Shown here piece after piece: positions 55,037 to 63,906 of a DNA stretch of 64,000 nt. A program made the position numbers and the translations under genes. Below the pieces are notes generated by a model, which was not told the DNA's origin, did no database searches, and saw nothing but the letters and a program-made list of their open reading frames with translations. Source of the DNA: JAXMDT01 sp046348685 (GTDB lineage: Bacteria; Pseudomonadota; Alphaproteobacteria; Rickettsiales; UBA998); the NCBI GenBank assembly GCA_046348685.1, contig JAXMDT010000003.1, forward strand, positions 1 to 64,000, read 5' to 3'. Numbering within the stretch: position 1 is the stretch's first letter; every line of letters begins with the position of its first letter.

Positions 55037-55070
55037 AATATAAACAAACTTCGTGACATATTTGTGAAAC
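55037..55070 (-). promoter_or_regulatory. PhoB-like box and -10 for the 55018 gene
   Basis: On the minus strand GTTTCAC (55064-55070) and ATGTCAC (55053-55059) repeat at 11 bp. Ten bases later is TATATT (55037-55042). Confidence 0.68.
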
Positions 55071-55151
55071 TAAGTGTGAGTTTGCTGTTGCAGTAATAAA
55101 ACCTATTCGCTAGGTTTTGCGAGTAAAAAATAGAGAAATCAAAGAGATATT

Positions 55152-56483
55152 ATGATTCCCCGTTATTCCCGCCCTGAGATGACCGCAATTTGGGAACCGC
55201 AAAACCGCTATCGCATCTGGTTCGAGATCGAAGCGCATGCCGCCGATGCGATTGCATCACTCGGCGTAATCCCGATAAAAGCAGCAGAAAAAATCTGGAA
55301 GCGTCAGCCGAAAACTTATGACGTGAAGCGTATCGATGCTATTGAGCGCGTGACGAAGCACGATGTCATTGCATTTCTGACGTATCTTTCGGAAGAAATC
55401 GGCGAGGAAGCCCGGTTCCTCCATCAGGGGATGACAAGTTCCGATGTACTTGATACGTGCCTTGCCGTGCAGCTGACGCAGGCCGCCGACCTGCTTTTAA
55501 AAGATATTGATGCCGTTCTGGATGTATTGAAAAAGCGCGCTTTTGAAACAAAGGATATGCCTGCGGTCGGCCGCAGTCACGGTATCCATGCTGAGCCAGT
55601 GACCATGGGCATCAAATTCGCGCGGTTTTACGCGGAGTTCGCGCGGGCGAAAGAGAGATTGCTTGCTGCACGTGAAGATATCGCAACATGCAAAATTTCC
55701 GGTGCGGTAGGAACCTATGCGAACGTCGATCCAAAAGTAGAAGCGTACGTCGCCAAGAAATTAGGATTGCGTGCCGAAACCGTTTCGACGCAAGTGATCC
55801 CGCGCGACCGTCATGCGATGTTTTTTGCAACGCTTGGGGTTATCGCCTCTTCTATTGAAAATGTCGCCATCGAAATCCGTCACCTGCAGCGCAGCGAAGT
55901 GCTTGAGGCTGAGGAATTTTTCTCGAAAGGGCAAAAAGGTTCTTCCGCCATGCCGCATAAACGTAATCCGGTGCTTTCTGAGAACCTAACAGGTCTTGCT
56001 CGTATCGTGCGCAGTGCCGTAGTGCCTGCGCTTGAGAACGTGGCGCTCTGGCATGAGCGGGATATCTCCCATTCGTCAGTAGAGCGCATGATTGGTCCGG
56101 ATGCCACCGTGACGCTTGATTTCGCGCTTGTGCGCCTTAAAGGTCTGATTGAAAACTTGGTTGTTTATCCTAAGCGCATGCAGGAGAATCTGGATAAGCT
56201 CGGCGGTCTTGTATTCTCGCAGCGTGTTCTGCTAGCTTTGACGCAAGCGGGCGTCAGCCGCGAAGATTCATATGTCTATGTACAACGAAACGCGATGAAA
56301 GTCTGGGAGCAGGGGAAGGATTTTAAAACTGAGCTGCTGGCTGACAAAGATGTGATGAAAGCGCTTTCCAAATCGCAAGTCACATCGCTTTTTGATCTTT
56401 CCTACCATACGAAACATGTAGATACGATATTCAAAAATGTATTCGGTTCTGCACAACCTGCCAAAAAAAGGAAGGCATCATGA
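55152..56483 (+). CDS. purB: Adenylosuccinate lyase
   Basis: 443 residues. YSRPEMTAIWEPQNRYRIWFEIE start; HDVIAFL, TSSDVLDT, GRSHGIHAEPVTMG (catalytic His), and the signature GSSAMPHKRNPVLSENL are all present. It acts in two steps of purine synthesis. Start ATG 55152; operon with 56480 (ATGA overlap). Confidence 0.97.
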   Translation: MIPRYSRPEMTAIWEPQNRYRIWFEIEAHAADAIASLGVIPIKAAEKIWKRQPKTYDVKRIDAIERVTKHDVIAFLTYLSEEIGEEARFLHQGMTSSDVLDTCLAVQLTQAADLLLKDIDAVLDVLKKRAFETKDMPAVGRSHGIHAEPVTMGIKFARFYAEFARAKERLLAAREDIATCKISGAVGTYANVDPKVEAYVAKKLGLRAETVSTQVIPRDRHAMFFATLGVIASSIENVAIEIRHLQRSEVLEAEEFFSKGQKGSSAMPHKRNPVLSENLTGLARIVRSAVVPALENVALWHERDISHSSVERMIGPDATVTLDFALVRLKGLIENLVVYPKRMQENLDKLGGLVFSQRVLLALTQAGVSREDSYVYVQRNAMKVWEQGKDFKTELLADKDVMKALSKSQVTSLFDLSYHTKHVDTIFKNVFGSAQPAKKRKAS

Positions 56484-56899
56484 TCGCCATTACATCATTT
56501 TATGCTGCCTTGGCAGCGCTTTTTCTCATCTTCATCAGCGTTAACGTGATCCGCAGCCGCTACCGGACGCGGGTTTCCATCGGCACCAGCGATGACCGGT
56601 TGGCGCGTGCGGCGCGCGCACAGGCGAATTTCACCGAATATGTTCCTATGATCCTGATTCTGATGGCAGGCGCGGAGCTATTCAAGGTCAGCGCCTATAT
56701 TCTGCACCTGGCAGGTATTGCGATGATGCTTGGACGTTTACTGCATTTCTATTCCTTGACTGTGGCGGAGCCAAAAAGCGGCGCGACGAATTTTCGTTTT
56801 CGCATGATGGGGATGATACTAACGTTTACCACACTCGGTATCCTTTCCCTGATATTGCTCTACGTCTTCCTCATGCATTATACAGCAGGACCCATGTAA
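56480..56899 (+). CDS. MAPEG family membrane protein
   Basis: 139 residues, four TM helices. RARAAQANFTEYVPMILILMAGAEL-type region (RLARAARAQANFTEYVP) is the family signature (microsomal glutathione transferase-like). Role unknown. Overlaps purB by ATGA and abuts the HIT gene. Confidence 0.9.
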   Translation: MIAITSFYAALAALFLIFISVNVIRSRYRTRVSIGTSDDRLARAARAQANFTEYVPMILILMAGAELFKVSAYILHLAGIAMMLGRLLHFYSLTVAEPKSGATNFRFRMMGMILTFTTLGILSLILLYVFLMHYTAGPM

Positions 56900-57310
56900 A
56901 TGGCATTTGTGCTGCATCCGCAACTTGCCGCCGATACGTACCCCATTGCTTCGCTGCCGCTCTGTGAAACGCTGCTTATGAATAACAGCCTATTTCCATG
57001 GGTAATCCTAGTTCCCAGAGTGGAAAATGCATCTGAGATAATCGATTTGGCTCATCTGCAGCGCGGGCAACTCATGGATGAGATATCATTAATATCGGAA
57101 GCTTTAAAAAGCGCCGTTTCACCTGATAAGCTGAATGTGGCCGCGCTTGGCAATCAGGTGCCACAGCTGCATATTCATATCATCGCCAGATTCAAGGCTG
57201 ACAGCGCCTGGCCAAATCCTGTCTGGGGCATGGGGCGTTCTACTTATACCGAAGAAGCAAGGGAGGCCCTGCTTTCCCGCTTGAAAGAGGCACTAAAGCT
57301 GAGTGCCTAG
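56900..57310 (+). CDS. HIT domain protein
   Basis: 136 residues. NQVPQLHIHIIARF is the HIT histidine motif in a form common to alphaproteobacterial homologues; WVILVPRVENASEI precedes it. Nucleotide hydrolase or transferase, substrate unknown. Starts 0 nt after the MAPEG stop and ends the operon before the tRNA. Confidence 0.92.
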   Translation: MAFVLHPQLAADTYPIASLPLCETLLMNNSLFPWVILVPRVENASEIIDLAHLQRGQLMDEISLISEALKSAVSPDKLNVAALGNQVPQLHIHIIARFKADSAWPNPVWGMGRSTYTEEAREALLSRLKEALKLSA

Positions 57311-57367
57311 CCTTGACAGGCCTCAGGTCAGCCTCTATAGGCATATCTCCTTCAAAGAGTGCCGGAT

Positions 57368-57442
57368 GGCTCGGTAGCTCAGCGGTAGAGCAGGGGAATC
57401 ATAATCCCTTGGTCGGGGGTTCAAATCCCTCTCGAGCCACCA
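57368..57442 (+). tRNA. tRNA with CAU anticodon (elongator Met, or Ile2)
   Basis: 75 nt with CCA. Acceptor GGCTCGG / TCGAGCC, D-arm AGCTCAGCGGTAGAGC, anticodon stem-loop GGGGA-ATCATAA-TCCCT, T-arm GGTTCAAATCC. CAU anticodon; elongator Met and lysidine-modified Ile2 cannot be told apart safely by eye. Its 3' half is repeated at 59243, marking island integration. Confidence 0.93.
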
Positions 57443-57589
57443 TATTTTTCAATATAATAGATTTCCGCTAACACGCTGATGTGTTTGAAATGGGACGCTG
57501 GCGGGACACCCGACCTTATTTGATGCAATTCTTACGATTGAACTCGTATTCTTATCGGTAGATATGTTAGCATCTAAGCGGGAGAAGCT

Positions 57590-57883
57590 ATGGCAGTAAA
57601 AAGCGTATATAAGAATGCTCCGATTGTGGAAGCGCTTTGGGACGTACAGACGCTTCCTAATGATAAGCTCCCAGCTTCTATTTATAAACAGTATGAGGGG
57701 TTATACCCTGACCTATTTTCGTCGCATCCAATCACCGAAACTTTTTTTCAAATTGACTTGGGTAAGGGCAAAAACAAAACTCCTAAATCGCGTAGAGTTG
57801 GGCTTCGTCTGGATGACCCTCAAAAAAAACAGGTGGTTCAAGTTAAAGAGCAAGGATTCACTTTTAGTGCGTTAAGCGGATAG
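57590..57883 (+). pseudogene. N-terminal fragment of a TIGR04255-like protein
   Basis: 97 residues. NAPIVEALWDVQ and the spacing to VQVKEQGFTFSALS match the start of TIGR04255 proteins, which are about 250 residues. The frame stops right at the junction with the dnaE2 remnant, so the gene is truncated. GGGAG lies upstream of ATG 57590. Confidence 0.65.
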
Positions 57884-58757
57884 TTCTAAATCGTTTGCTT
57901 TATGCTCTTTCAGCAAATCAAAACAGCGCTTGATACAGGACAGCATGCCCAATGCGAGGCAATCAACCTTCATAAACTTTAGCACTTCGATATCGTCCTT
58001 ATCCCACTCGATCACCTGCCGGTCATCCATCCTGGCTGGTTCAATAGGCACTAAATCGATCAGGGGGCTGTCTGTGAGCACGAAACCGCCTGGATGCTGG
58101 GATAGGTGCCGGGGCGTCCCAATCAGGCTTCTGGAGAGTGCTATAGCGAGTTTAAGGCGTCTATCGGCGAGGTTCATGTTCATCTCACGCACATGCTTCA
58201 CCTCAAAGCACATCATTGGTGACAACGGGAAGAACGTCCAACTCATGCGCGAGTTCTGAGAGCCTATAGAGTCTCATCGTATCCCGTGGCCTGCGACGTA
58301 GAGTCAGAGCAAGAAACGCATCCTTGCCAAAGCAAGCATTTAGCTTCTGTAGTTGTTCCTTACAGGTATCATCTGGCTCCTCTGGTACGAGGATCGCTAT
58401 CAATCCTTCGGCATAGTCAGGCAGGTCATCCCAGGTGAGATGACATTCTCCTTTTCCTGCGCGTCTTTTACCGAGCGAGAGCAAGCGGCAAAGGCGGCTA
58501 TAGGCATCCTTGTTCGTTGGATAAACAAGGATGCTTGTGCCATCCATTAGATCCAGGCGGCAGCCGACAATCAGCCGTACGCCCGTATGCTTTGCGCAGG
58601 CATGAGCGCGAACGATGCCAGCAATCGAATTGCGGTCAGTAATGGCTAAGGCTTTAACGCCGTAATGGGCTGCCTGCGCAAACAGCTGCTCACACGAACT
58701 CGCACCACGCAGAAAAGAAAAATGCGAGGTGCATTGCAATTCAGCGTAGCCGGTCAT
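57872..58757 (-). pseudogene. dnaE2: Error-prone DNA polymerase dnaE2 (ImuC), broken
   Basis: Two pieces in different frames. 58757-58203 encodes the N-terminal PHP domain (TGYAELQCTSHFSFLRGASS, ALAITDRNSIAGIVRAH). 58246 to about 57886 encodes a middle part (RSLIGTPRHLSQHPGGFVLT, VIEWDKDDIEVLKFMKVDCLALGMLSCIKR). An internal deletion of several hundred codons with a frameshift joins them near 58215, and the C-terminal half is missing. The intact enzyme (about 1050 residues) does translesion synthesis in the SOS response. Start overlaps the xthA remnant stop. Confidence 0.88.
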
Positions 58758-58945
58758 TTTTTCTTACGTTTCTGGCGCTGTTTGTCGGATAGCTCAATCC
58801 ATACCGGGGCGTGATCGCTGGTTTTCTCCCAGCTGCGTGGCTCGCGGTCTACCTCTGCCGCTACCAGCTGTCTGGCAAGCGCAGGACTGAGCAGGAAATG
58901 ATCGATGCGCAGCCCTGCATCACAGGCAAAGGGAATTCCGGAAAT
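58754..58945 (-). pseudogene. xthA: C-terminal fragment of exodeoxyribonuclease III
   Basis: About 60 residues homologous to the end of ExoIII-type nucleases: GLRIDHFLLSPALARQLVAAEVDREPRSWEKTSDHAPVWIEL holds the Asp-His catalytic end (SDHAP). The upstream two thirds are missing; the open frame to 58972 is not homologous. Overlaps the dnaE2 start by ATGA, an original operon arrangement. Confidence 0.85.
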
Positions 58946-59242
58946 ATTTCCAGAAGGTATAAATACGTTCATCGGATGAACAGTGATCCTCCAGCGCCCT
59001 CTGCCCGAGCGACGCTATCCTGCGAGCTATGAGCTGATACGTTCAATCATTACCTAAAGGAGTTAAAGAATACCCCATGATAACAACCTAATGATGCGTG
59101 ACCTTGAGATTAGAATCTCGGGACTCGGATGGGACAATTAAAGGCGAAACGATAAATTTTGACCGGACTGGAAACTTACCTTTCTTCTTAAGGGGCTGAA
59201 TTATGTTGTCTTGTGTTTGCGGTGATGTGATGACGGAAACTT

Positions 59243-59291
59243 GAATCATAATCCCTTAGTCGGGGGTTCAAATCCCTCCCGAGACACCATA
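59243..59291. repeat. 49-bp duplicate of tRNA 3' half (att remnant)
   Basis: Direct copy of 57396-57444 with three mismatches. It includes the anticodon loop, T-arm and CCA region but no D-arm or 5' acceptor, so it is not a working tRNA. The gap 59292-59734 is AT-rich, holds small dyads and the decayed upstream part of the next gene. Confidence 0.85.
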
Positions 59292-59734
59292 CATTAAGCA
59301 TAATTATATATATGCAGTGATTGCCGTAACTGACTGGTTGTTATTTCGAACGCACTTAATTTTTATCCATTGAAATAAATAATAGAAGTGCGATGGCAAA
59401 TATAAATTGCCTTATTTAATAAAATTTAACTAATATTAATCAATATTATTAAAGTACAAATTTAAATATGGGTATGCTTGTGCGTTTCACTGCTATTTTG
59501 GTTTCTTTATTTTAAACCCTTTGTCAAATTATGTACAGGCTGCGCCTTTTATTTCGGAAATAGTACTCAGGTTTGAACCTCGATTACACCGATAGCAGCG
59601 CATGGATATTTTTGCCGACAGTCTCAAAGACCAATTTGCGTATTTAAAAGCACGGTTATTGTTGGCACGCCAAAAATGATGGCTCCAGCCAACCGCCTTA
59701 CATTCGTTGCAAAGGAACTGGCAAGATAACTCGC

Positions 59735-60808
59735 GTGACGAATGCCGTGCAATTCCAAACAGCATTGAATCGCGTGCAGCCAGGTGAAACGATTATCCTG
59801 GCACCCGGAAGCTATGGCAATCTGACGATCAATCACTGCGGCACGGGTGGCCAGCCCGTTTTTATTGCGGCTGAAAATCCAGCAGTTACACGCTTGGCAA
59901 TGCCAGAGGCAGGGGAACGCAGTGGAGTAGGTGAACTTGCGATGAATGCTAGCAATGTTACAGTGTGCGGTTTGTTCTTCGAATCTGGTGGTTTTGATTC
60001 GACGCGACATAAAACCGTCAGAACCGATAATATTACGTATGTGCAAAATTATTTTAATACAGGAATCAAGTCATTTTCTGATGGCGTGGAAAACAGCATT
60101 GCCATCGACAAAGGGGGAATTAACCTTACGGTTCAGAGCAACTATTTCAACGCAACTCGTAGCCCGTCATTTGCATTGGATTATGGGATGCTCCTTTATG
60201 ATTTAAACGGCGTTACTATTCGCAGTAATGTCTTCGACGGTGTTTTCAACCGCCCCATTTCAGCCAAAGAAAATGTGTCTAATGCGCTTATAGAGGGCAA
60301 CGTTTTTAGAGGATGCGGCCAAGCATGCATGCAGTTGGGACAGCAACCCGACTATGATGAGAAAGACCTTACCGGAGACACTGTAACGGTAAGCGACAAT
60401 AATTTTATAGATGCATATACGCAGCACCCACAAAGCCGTTACCGTTTAGGTATTGTTTTGCGTAACCAGCAAAGAATTGTCGTGGTAAATAACAATTTTA
60501 ATGGAATGTGGACGGATGTCATTCTCACCGACTTTATTAATCGAGGTGGATTAGCGCGTTTGCAAGACCGTCCACTCGGAAGTTGGGGTTTAAAGCCTCT
60601 TACGGCATTGATTGAAAATAACAGGTTCTCCGATGGTTCGCGTCTGCATTTCACGGGCAGGGGAAATGGCCAATGGGACAAAATTACTGTCCGTGGCAAT
60701 ACGGGAAGCTTCACTTGCAGGATTGAACCGTGGAAAGAAGTTGAAGGTAAAAAATACGTACTAAGTACACTCAATAAAAACCCGCCCGCTGTAATGGGTT
60801 GCCCTTAA
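59735..60808 (+). CDS. PL6-like parallel beta-helix protein, possibly 5' truncated
   Basis: 357 residues. TNAVQFQTALNRVQPGETIILAPGSYGNLTI is the same opening turn as in the 10246 lyase. Repeated beta-helix rungs follow (NITYVQNYFNT, LTVQSNYFNA, VTIRSNVFDG, ALIEGNVFRG). The Lys/Arg lyase motif of PL6 is not clear, so activity is doubtful. The start is GTG 59735 without a good RBS. The frame is coding-like upstream (KNDGSSQPPYIRCKGTG) but has stops at 59645 and 59555, so the N-terminus and signal peptide may be decayed. Confidence 0.75.
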   Translation: MTNAVQFQTALNRVQPGETIILAPGSYGNLTINHCGTGGQPVFIAAENPAVTRLAMPEAGERSGVGELAMNASNVTVCGLFFESGGFDSTRHKTVRTDNITYVQNYFNTGIKSFSDGVENSIAIDKGGINLTVQSNYFNATRSPSFALDYGMLLYDLNGVTIRSNVFDGVFNRPISAKENVSNALIEGNVFRGCGQACMQLGQQPDYDEKDLTGDTVTVSDNNFIDAYTQHPQSRYRLGIVLRNQQRIVVVNNNFNGMWTDVILTDFINRGGLARLQDRPLGSWGLKPLTALIENNRFSDGSRLHFTGRGNGQWDKITVRGNTGSFTCRIEPWKEVEGKKYVLSTLNKNPPAVMGCP

Positions 60809-60818
60809 TACTTTCTAT

Positions 60819-61394
60819 TTACATATCATATTCATCAGCCGTTTCAGGCTTGGGTAAAAACCAATCAAGCACGACGTCGCTTACAATGAGATTGAAGCTG
60901 ATGGAAATACTGAGCAGAAGGCTTACTGCTATCAGTTCGCCAATCAGAAAATAGAGCGGATTCTCATGTGTGACAACGATCGAGCTGTAATGCACGCCGA
61001 AATGAAATCCAACCGAGGCAATAATGAGCGCGAGAATAAGATGCGTCCGCTGCCCGGCGAGCATCAGTGTGATACCGAAGAGTAGGATAGCACCGAAAAT
61101 ATACATATAGAAAAGCGGATAGGCATCGACGCCGAGCATCAGCATATTGGCTAGTGCATACATTAGTAAATAACAAACCGGCACTAACACTACGCCATCG
61201 CGCGATAGAAAAGCAGCGAGGAAGCCAACCGCCAGTGTGGTGACCACGAAAACATATTGCTGAACGCTGAACAAAGCACCACCCGTTACCGCTAGTCCAG
61301 ATAATCCCTCCGGCCACGCGGTAATAAAGGGAAGAGAGCAGACGACAAACGTTATGATAAAAAACAGGACTAATAATTTTTTGCCGTCTGGCAT
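60819..61394 (-). CDS. Six-TM integral membrane protein (weakly HupE/UreJ-like)
   Basis: 191 residues from ATG 61394 with GGGAG upstream. Signal-like first helix, then five to six TM segments. SVGFHFGVHYSSIVVTH and the layout faintly recall HupE/UreJ metal-linked proteins, but the HupE signature is not present. Function unknown. Confidence 0.72.
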   Translation of the reverse strand: MPDGKKLLVLFFIITFVVCSLPFITAWPEGLSGLAVTGGALFSVQQYVFVVTTLAVGFLAAFLSRDGVVLVPVCYLLMYALANMLMLGVDAYPLFYMYIFGAILLFGITLMLAGQRTHLILALIIASVGFHFGVHYSSIVVTHENPLYFLIGELIAVSLLLSISISFNLIVSDVVLDWFLPKPETADEYDM

Positions 61395-61582
61395 GCGCGC
61401 TCCCAAAAAAGTTAATGGCGTTTACCATTATTAAGCTATTTATTCAATAGCCACGCGTAAATTAATGATCATTAATGAATTTCGCAGTCTTTTTTTGTCA
61501 CTTGGACTAAAAAAAACTGCCGAAAACCAGCTGATTTCTGACTCTAACTTGAGCGAATACAGGGACAACGTACATTGGTGGA

Positions 61583-62371
61583 ATGCGATTATTTTACTCG
61601 ATAGTTTGTGCCGCACTCGTAATATGCGCTGCCATAGAAGCGACTTATGCTTCAGAATCGAAGGGAGACGTCACCATTATGGCCGATGCCAGCTTAACGG
61701 TGCCGCTGACCCAGATCGCACGCGCTTACGCAAAAGAAAAAGACGTTCAGGTGGCGACAATTTTCGGCTCATCTAAAAGTCATATTGCCGCTATCGAGGC
61801 AGGTGATGATGCAAATGTGTTTATCGCCGCCAAGCCATCCTGGATTAAAGACCTGCAGAACAAAGGATTGACGGATGCTTATAGTCGTATTGCAATCGCA
61901 GGCAACGCGTTGGCATGGGTTTCCTCAAGCAAAAAATCCGCGCCAATCGCATTGTCCGCAAAAATGAAAGGGTTGTCATTTCTTGACGACTACGGTGACA
62001 CGATGTGTTTTTTCGGCGATCCTGAATATCTGGCCGAAGGAACATATGCGCTGGAGACGTTGACCTCACTTAATCTCATGAGCGAAATGGAGCCGTGCTT
62101 CAGCTTCCTACAGGATCATGCGGATATGATTCGCTCCATCGTGCGCTACGATGGGTATAGTTTTATTTTCTCTAGCGATGCGAACTTGTTTCCAGGCATT
62201 AAAAGCATTACTCCGGTGAAAGAAAACCTTCATGCGCCAATTCAATATCAAGCAGTCGTGGTTGCTGGCGAAGATATGCCGGCAGGACGCGAATTCCTGA
62301 AATATCTACAGGGACCGACAGCCCAGGGTATTTTCAAAGCCAATCATTTCACAGTGCCCAATCCTTCATGA
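61583..62371 (+). CDS. ModA-like periplasmic substrate-binding protein
   Basis: 262 residues. Signal peptide 1-23 (ends TYAS). DVTIMADASLTVPLTQIARAY and the FGSSKSHIAAIEAGDDANVFIAA region are the anion-binding loops of the molybdate-binding family; SIVRYDGYSFIFSSD and AGREFLKYLQGP follow. ModA delivers molybdate or tungstate to ModBC, but no ModBC is here. Stop overlaps the DUF2079 start (ATGA, 62368-62371). Confidence 0.87.
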   Translation: MRLFYSIVCAALVICAAIEATYASESKGDVTIMADASLTVPLTQIARAYAKEKDVQVATIFGSSKSHIAAIEAGDDANVFIAAKPSWIKDLQNKGLTDAYSRIAIAGNALAWVSSSKKSAPIALSAKMKGLSFLDDYGDTMCFFGDPEYLAEGTYALETLTSLNLMSEMEPCFSFLQDHADMIRSIVRYDGYSFIFSSDANLFPGIKSITPVKENLHAPIQYQAVVVAGEDMPAGREFLKYLQGPTAQGIFKANHFTVPNPS

Positions 62372-63906
62372 AAAATTTGAATTGGCAGAAATGCGTGTTG
62401 CTTTGTGCCATGATCACGCAAGCGACATTTACTTTTCTTGTTGCAGTGACGCGCTTCAATACGTTTAAAAGTTCTCTTTTTGATATCGGCGTCTTCCAAC
62501 AATTTTATGTATTGATAGAATCAGGATTACAGCCAATCTCAGCCATAAACACGCCGCAGCACCCCTTGCATTGGTTGGGGTTTCATTTTTCACCCATACT
62601 TTATTCGCTTGTGCCTCTGCATGCATTGTTTCCCTTTCCCCTCACGCTGATACTGATTCAATCTTTTTTAATGTCATCCGCTGCATGGATTATATTTTGC
62701 ACTGCACGTCTAAAAGATTTTACCGATACGCATGCGCTCTTCTGGGCATTATTGTTTCTGGCGAATCCTTATCTCATTAATGCAGCGGTCGGTGATTTCC
62801 ATGAGATATGCTTTGCCGTGCCGCTTTTTGCGGGCGTTGCGTATTTTCTGCTCGCAAAGCGTTTTTATCCTATGGTGGGGATGCTATGCCTTTTGGTGCT
62901 AACCAAGGAGCATTACGGTGTTGCTATGGCAGCCACCGGTATCGCCTGGGCTATTTTTCATAAAGATTACAAAAAAGGCGGAATCCTAGCTGTACTCGGT
63001 TTTGTTCTTTTTGCATTGATAATAGGCAAAATTATGCCTTGGTTTGCAGGCAGTGCCGAACATCCCATGCTGGGAATGGGGGAGCGTAATCTAGGCCGCT
63101 ATGGTTGGCTGCATCTTCCATGGAGTGAGAAAATCAGGCTTTATACATATATGATGTTTCCTTCAGACGGGAATAATGCTGTCGGCTGGTCTTACCTATT
63201 GCTGTTATTCGGCACGAGCGGTTTTTTGTGTTTGCTTTCACCTTGGTTGTTATTGCCGGCATTAGCTGATTTTACCGCCAACATGTTATCGGCAAATATC
63301 ATGACGCGCGGTTTTTACGCCTACCATTCTGCGGCGATGGTGCCGGTGCTTATCATAGCTACAATGATTGCGCTAAAGCGATATCAAGTAAGAGAAAATG
63401 TTTTTTTCTTTTCCATGGCTGTCGTGCTTTTTTTGCTCGCCATGCAGACTACGCCTTTACAATACTGGCAAATTGACAGATTCGTTGTAAAAGACGCGAA
63501 TCTTGTGCCGCAGGATATCCAAAACAAAATGCCGATAGGTGCCCCGATTGCGATGCAGGGAAATATAGGGGGGCATCTTCCAAGGCATACGAATCTTTAT
63601 CCTTTCCCGGCACAAATCGACGGAGCTTCTTATATCGTATTGCGCATGGATTATCCGTACGCCGATCCAGATAGCCTGGTATTCAGCATGCCATACCGTC
63701 CCGCCACTTCCGGTGAATATCTGAATGCCGTGAAAAGCTTACTGAATAATCCCCAATGGTGTGCACTCTATTGGAATAATCCAATCCTGGTGCTGCAGCG
63801 TAATTCATGCAAAAACGGATTCAATGACTTACAACGTCAGGAAATCAATACACAGCTGCATTCTCTCGAAATTATCGCTAAGCGGCTGAAGAAGTATAAT
63901 GAATAA
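62368..63906 (+). CDS. DUF2079 polytopic membrane protein
   Basis: 512 residues with about ten TM helices. LFDIGVFQQFYVLIESG and the luminal loop HWLGFHFSPI match the DUF2079 (GT-C-like glycosyltransferase) family; the C-terminal 130 residues are periplasmic with two Cys. Substrate unknown. Translationally coupled to the ModA-like gene, an odd pairing. Its 3' end overlaps tsaD convergently by 29 nt. Confidence 0.88.
   Translation: MKNLNWQKCVLLCAMITQATFTFLVAVTRFNTFKSSLFDIGVFQQFYVLIESGLQPISAINTPQHPLHWLGFHFSPILYSLVPLHALFPFPLTLILIQSFLMSSAAWIIFCTARLKDFTDTHALFWALLFLANPYLINAAVGDFHEICFAVPLFAGVAYFLLAKRFYPMVGMLCLLVLTKEHYGVAMAATGIAWAIFHKDYKKGGILAVLGFVLFALIIGKIMPWFAGSAEHPMLGMGERNLGRYGWLHLPWSEKIRLYTYMMFPSDGNNAVGWSYLLLLFGTSGFLCLLSPWLLLPALADFTANMLSANIMTRGFYAYHSAAMVPVLIIATMIALKRYQVRENVFFFSMAVVLFLLAMQTTPLQYWQIDRFVVKDANLVPQDIQNKMPIGAPIAMQGNIGGHLPRHTNLYPFPAQIDGASYIVLRMDYPYADPDSLVFSMPYRPATSGEYLNAVKSLLNNPQWCALYWNNPILVLQRNSCKNGFNDLQRQEINTQLHSLEIIAKRLKKYNE

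Larger units (their letters stand above)
57443..59291. mobile_element. Remnant island integrated at the CAU tRNA
   Basis: 1.85 kb between the tRNA 3' end and a 49-bp copy of the tRNA 3' half (57396-57444 and 59243-59291, 46 of 49 identical), as left by tRNA-targeting integrases. No integrase gene survives. Cargo: 5' piece of a TIGR04255 gene, a doubly deleted dnaE2 and a 3' piece of xthA. 58973-59242 shows no gene. Confidence 0.75.

Noticed and set aside
59243..59291. Second CAU tRNA gene
   Set aside because: Lacks the 5' acceptor strand and D-arm; it is a partial copy.
60819..61394. Firm HupE/UreJ assignment
   Set aside because: The conserved HPF..DHLL signature is absent; kept as unknown membrane protein.
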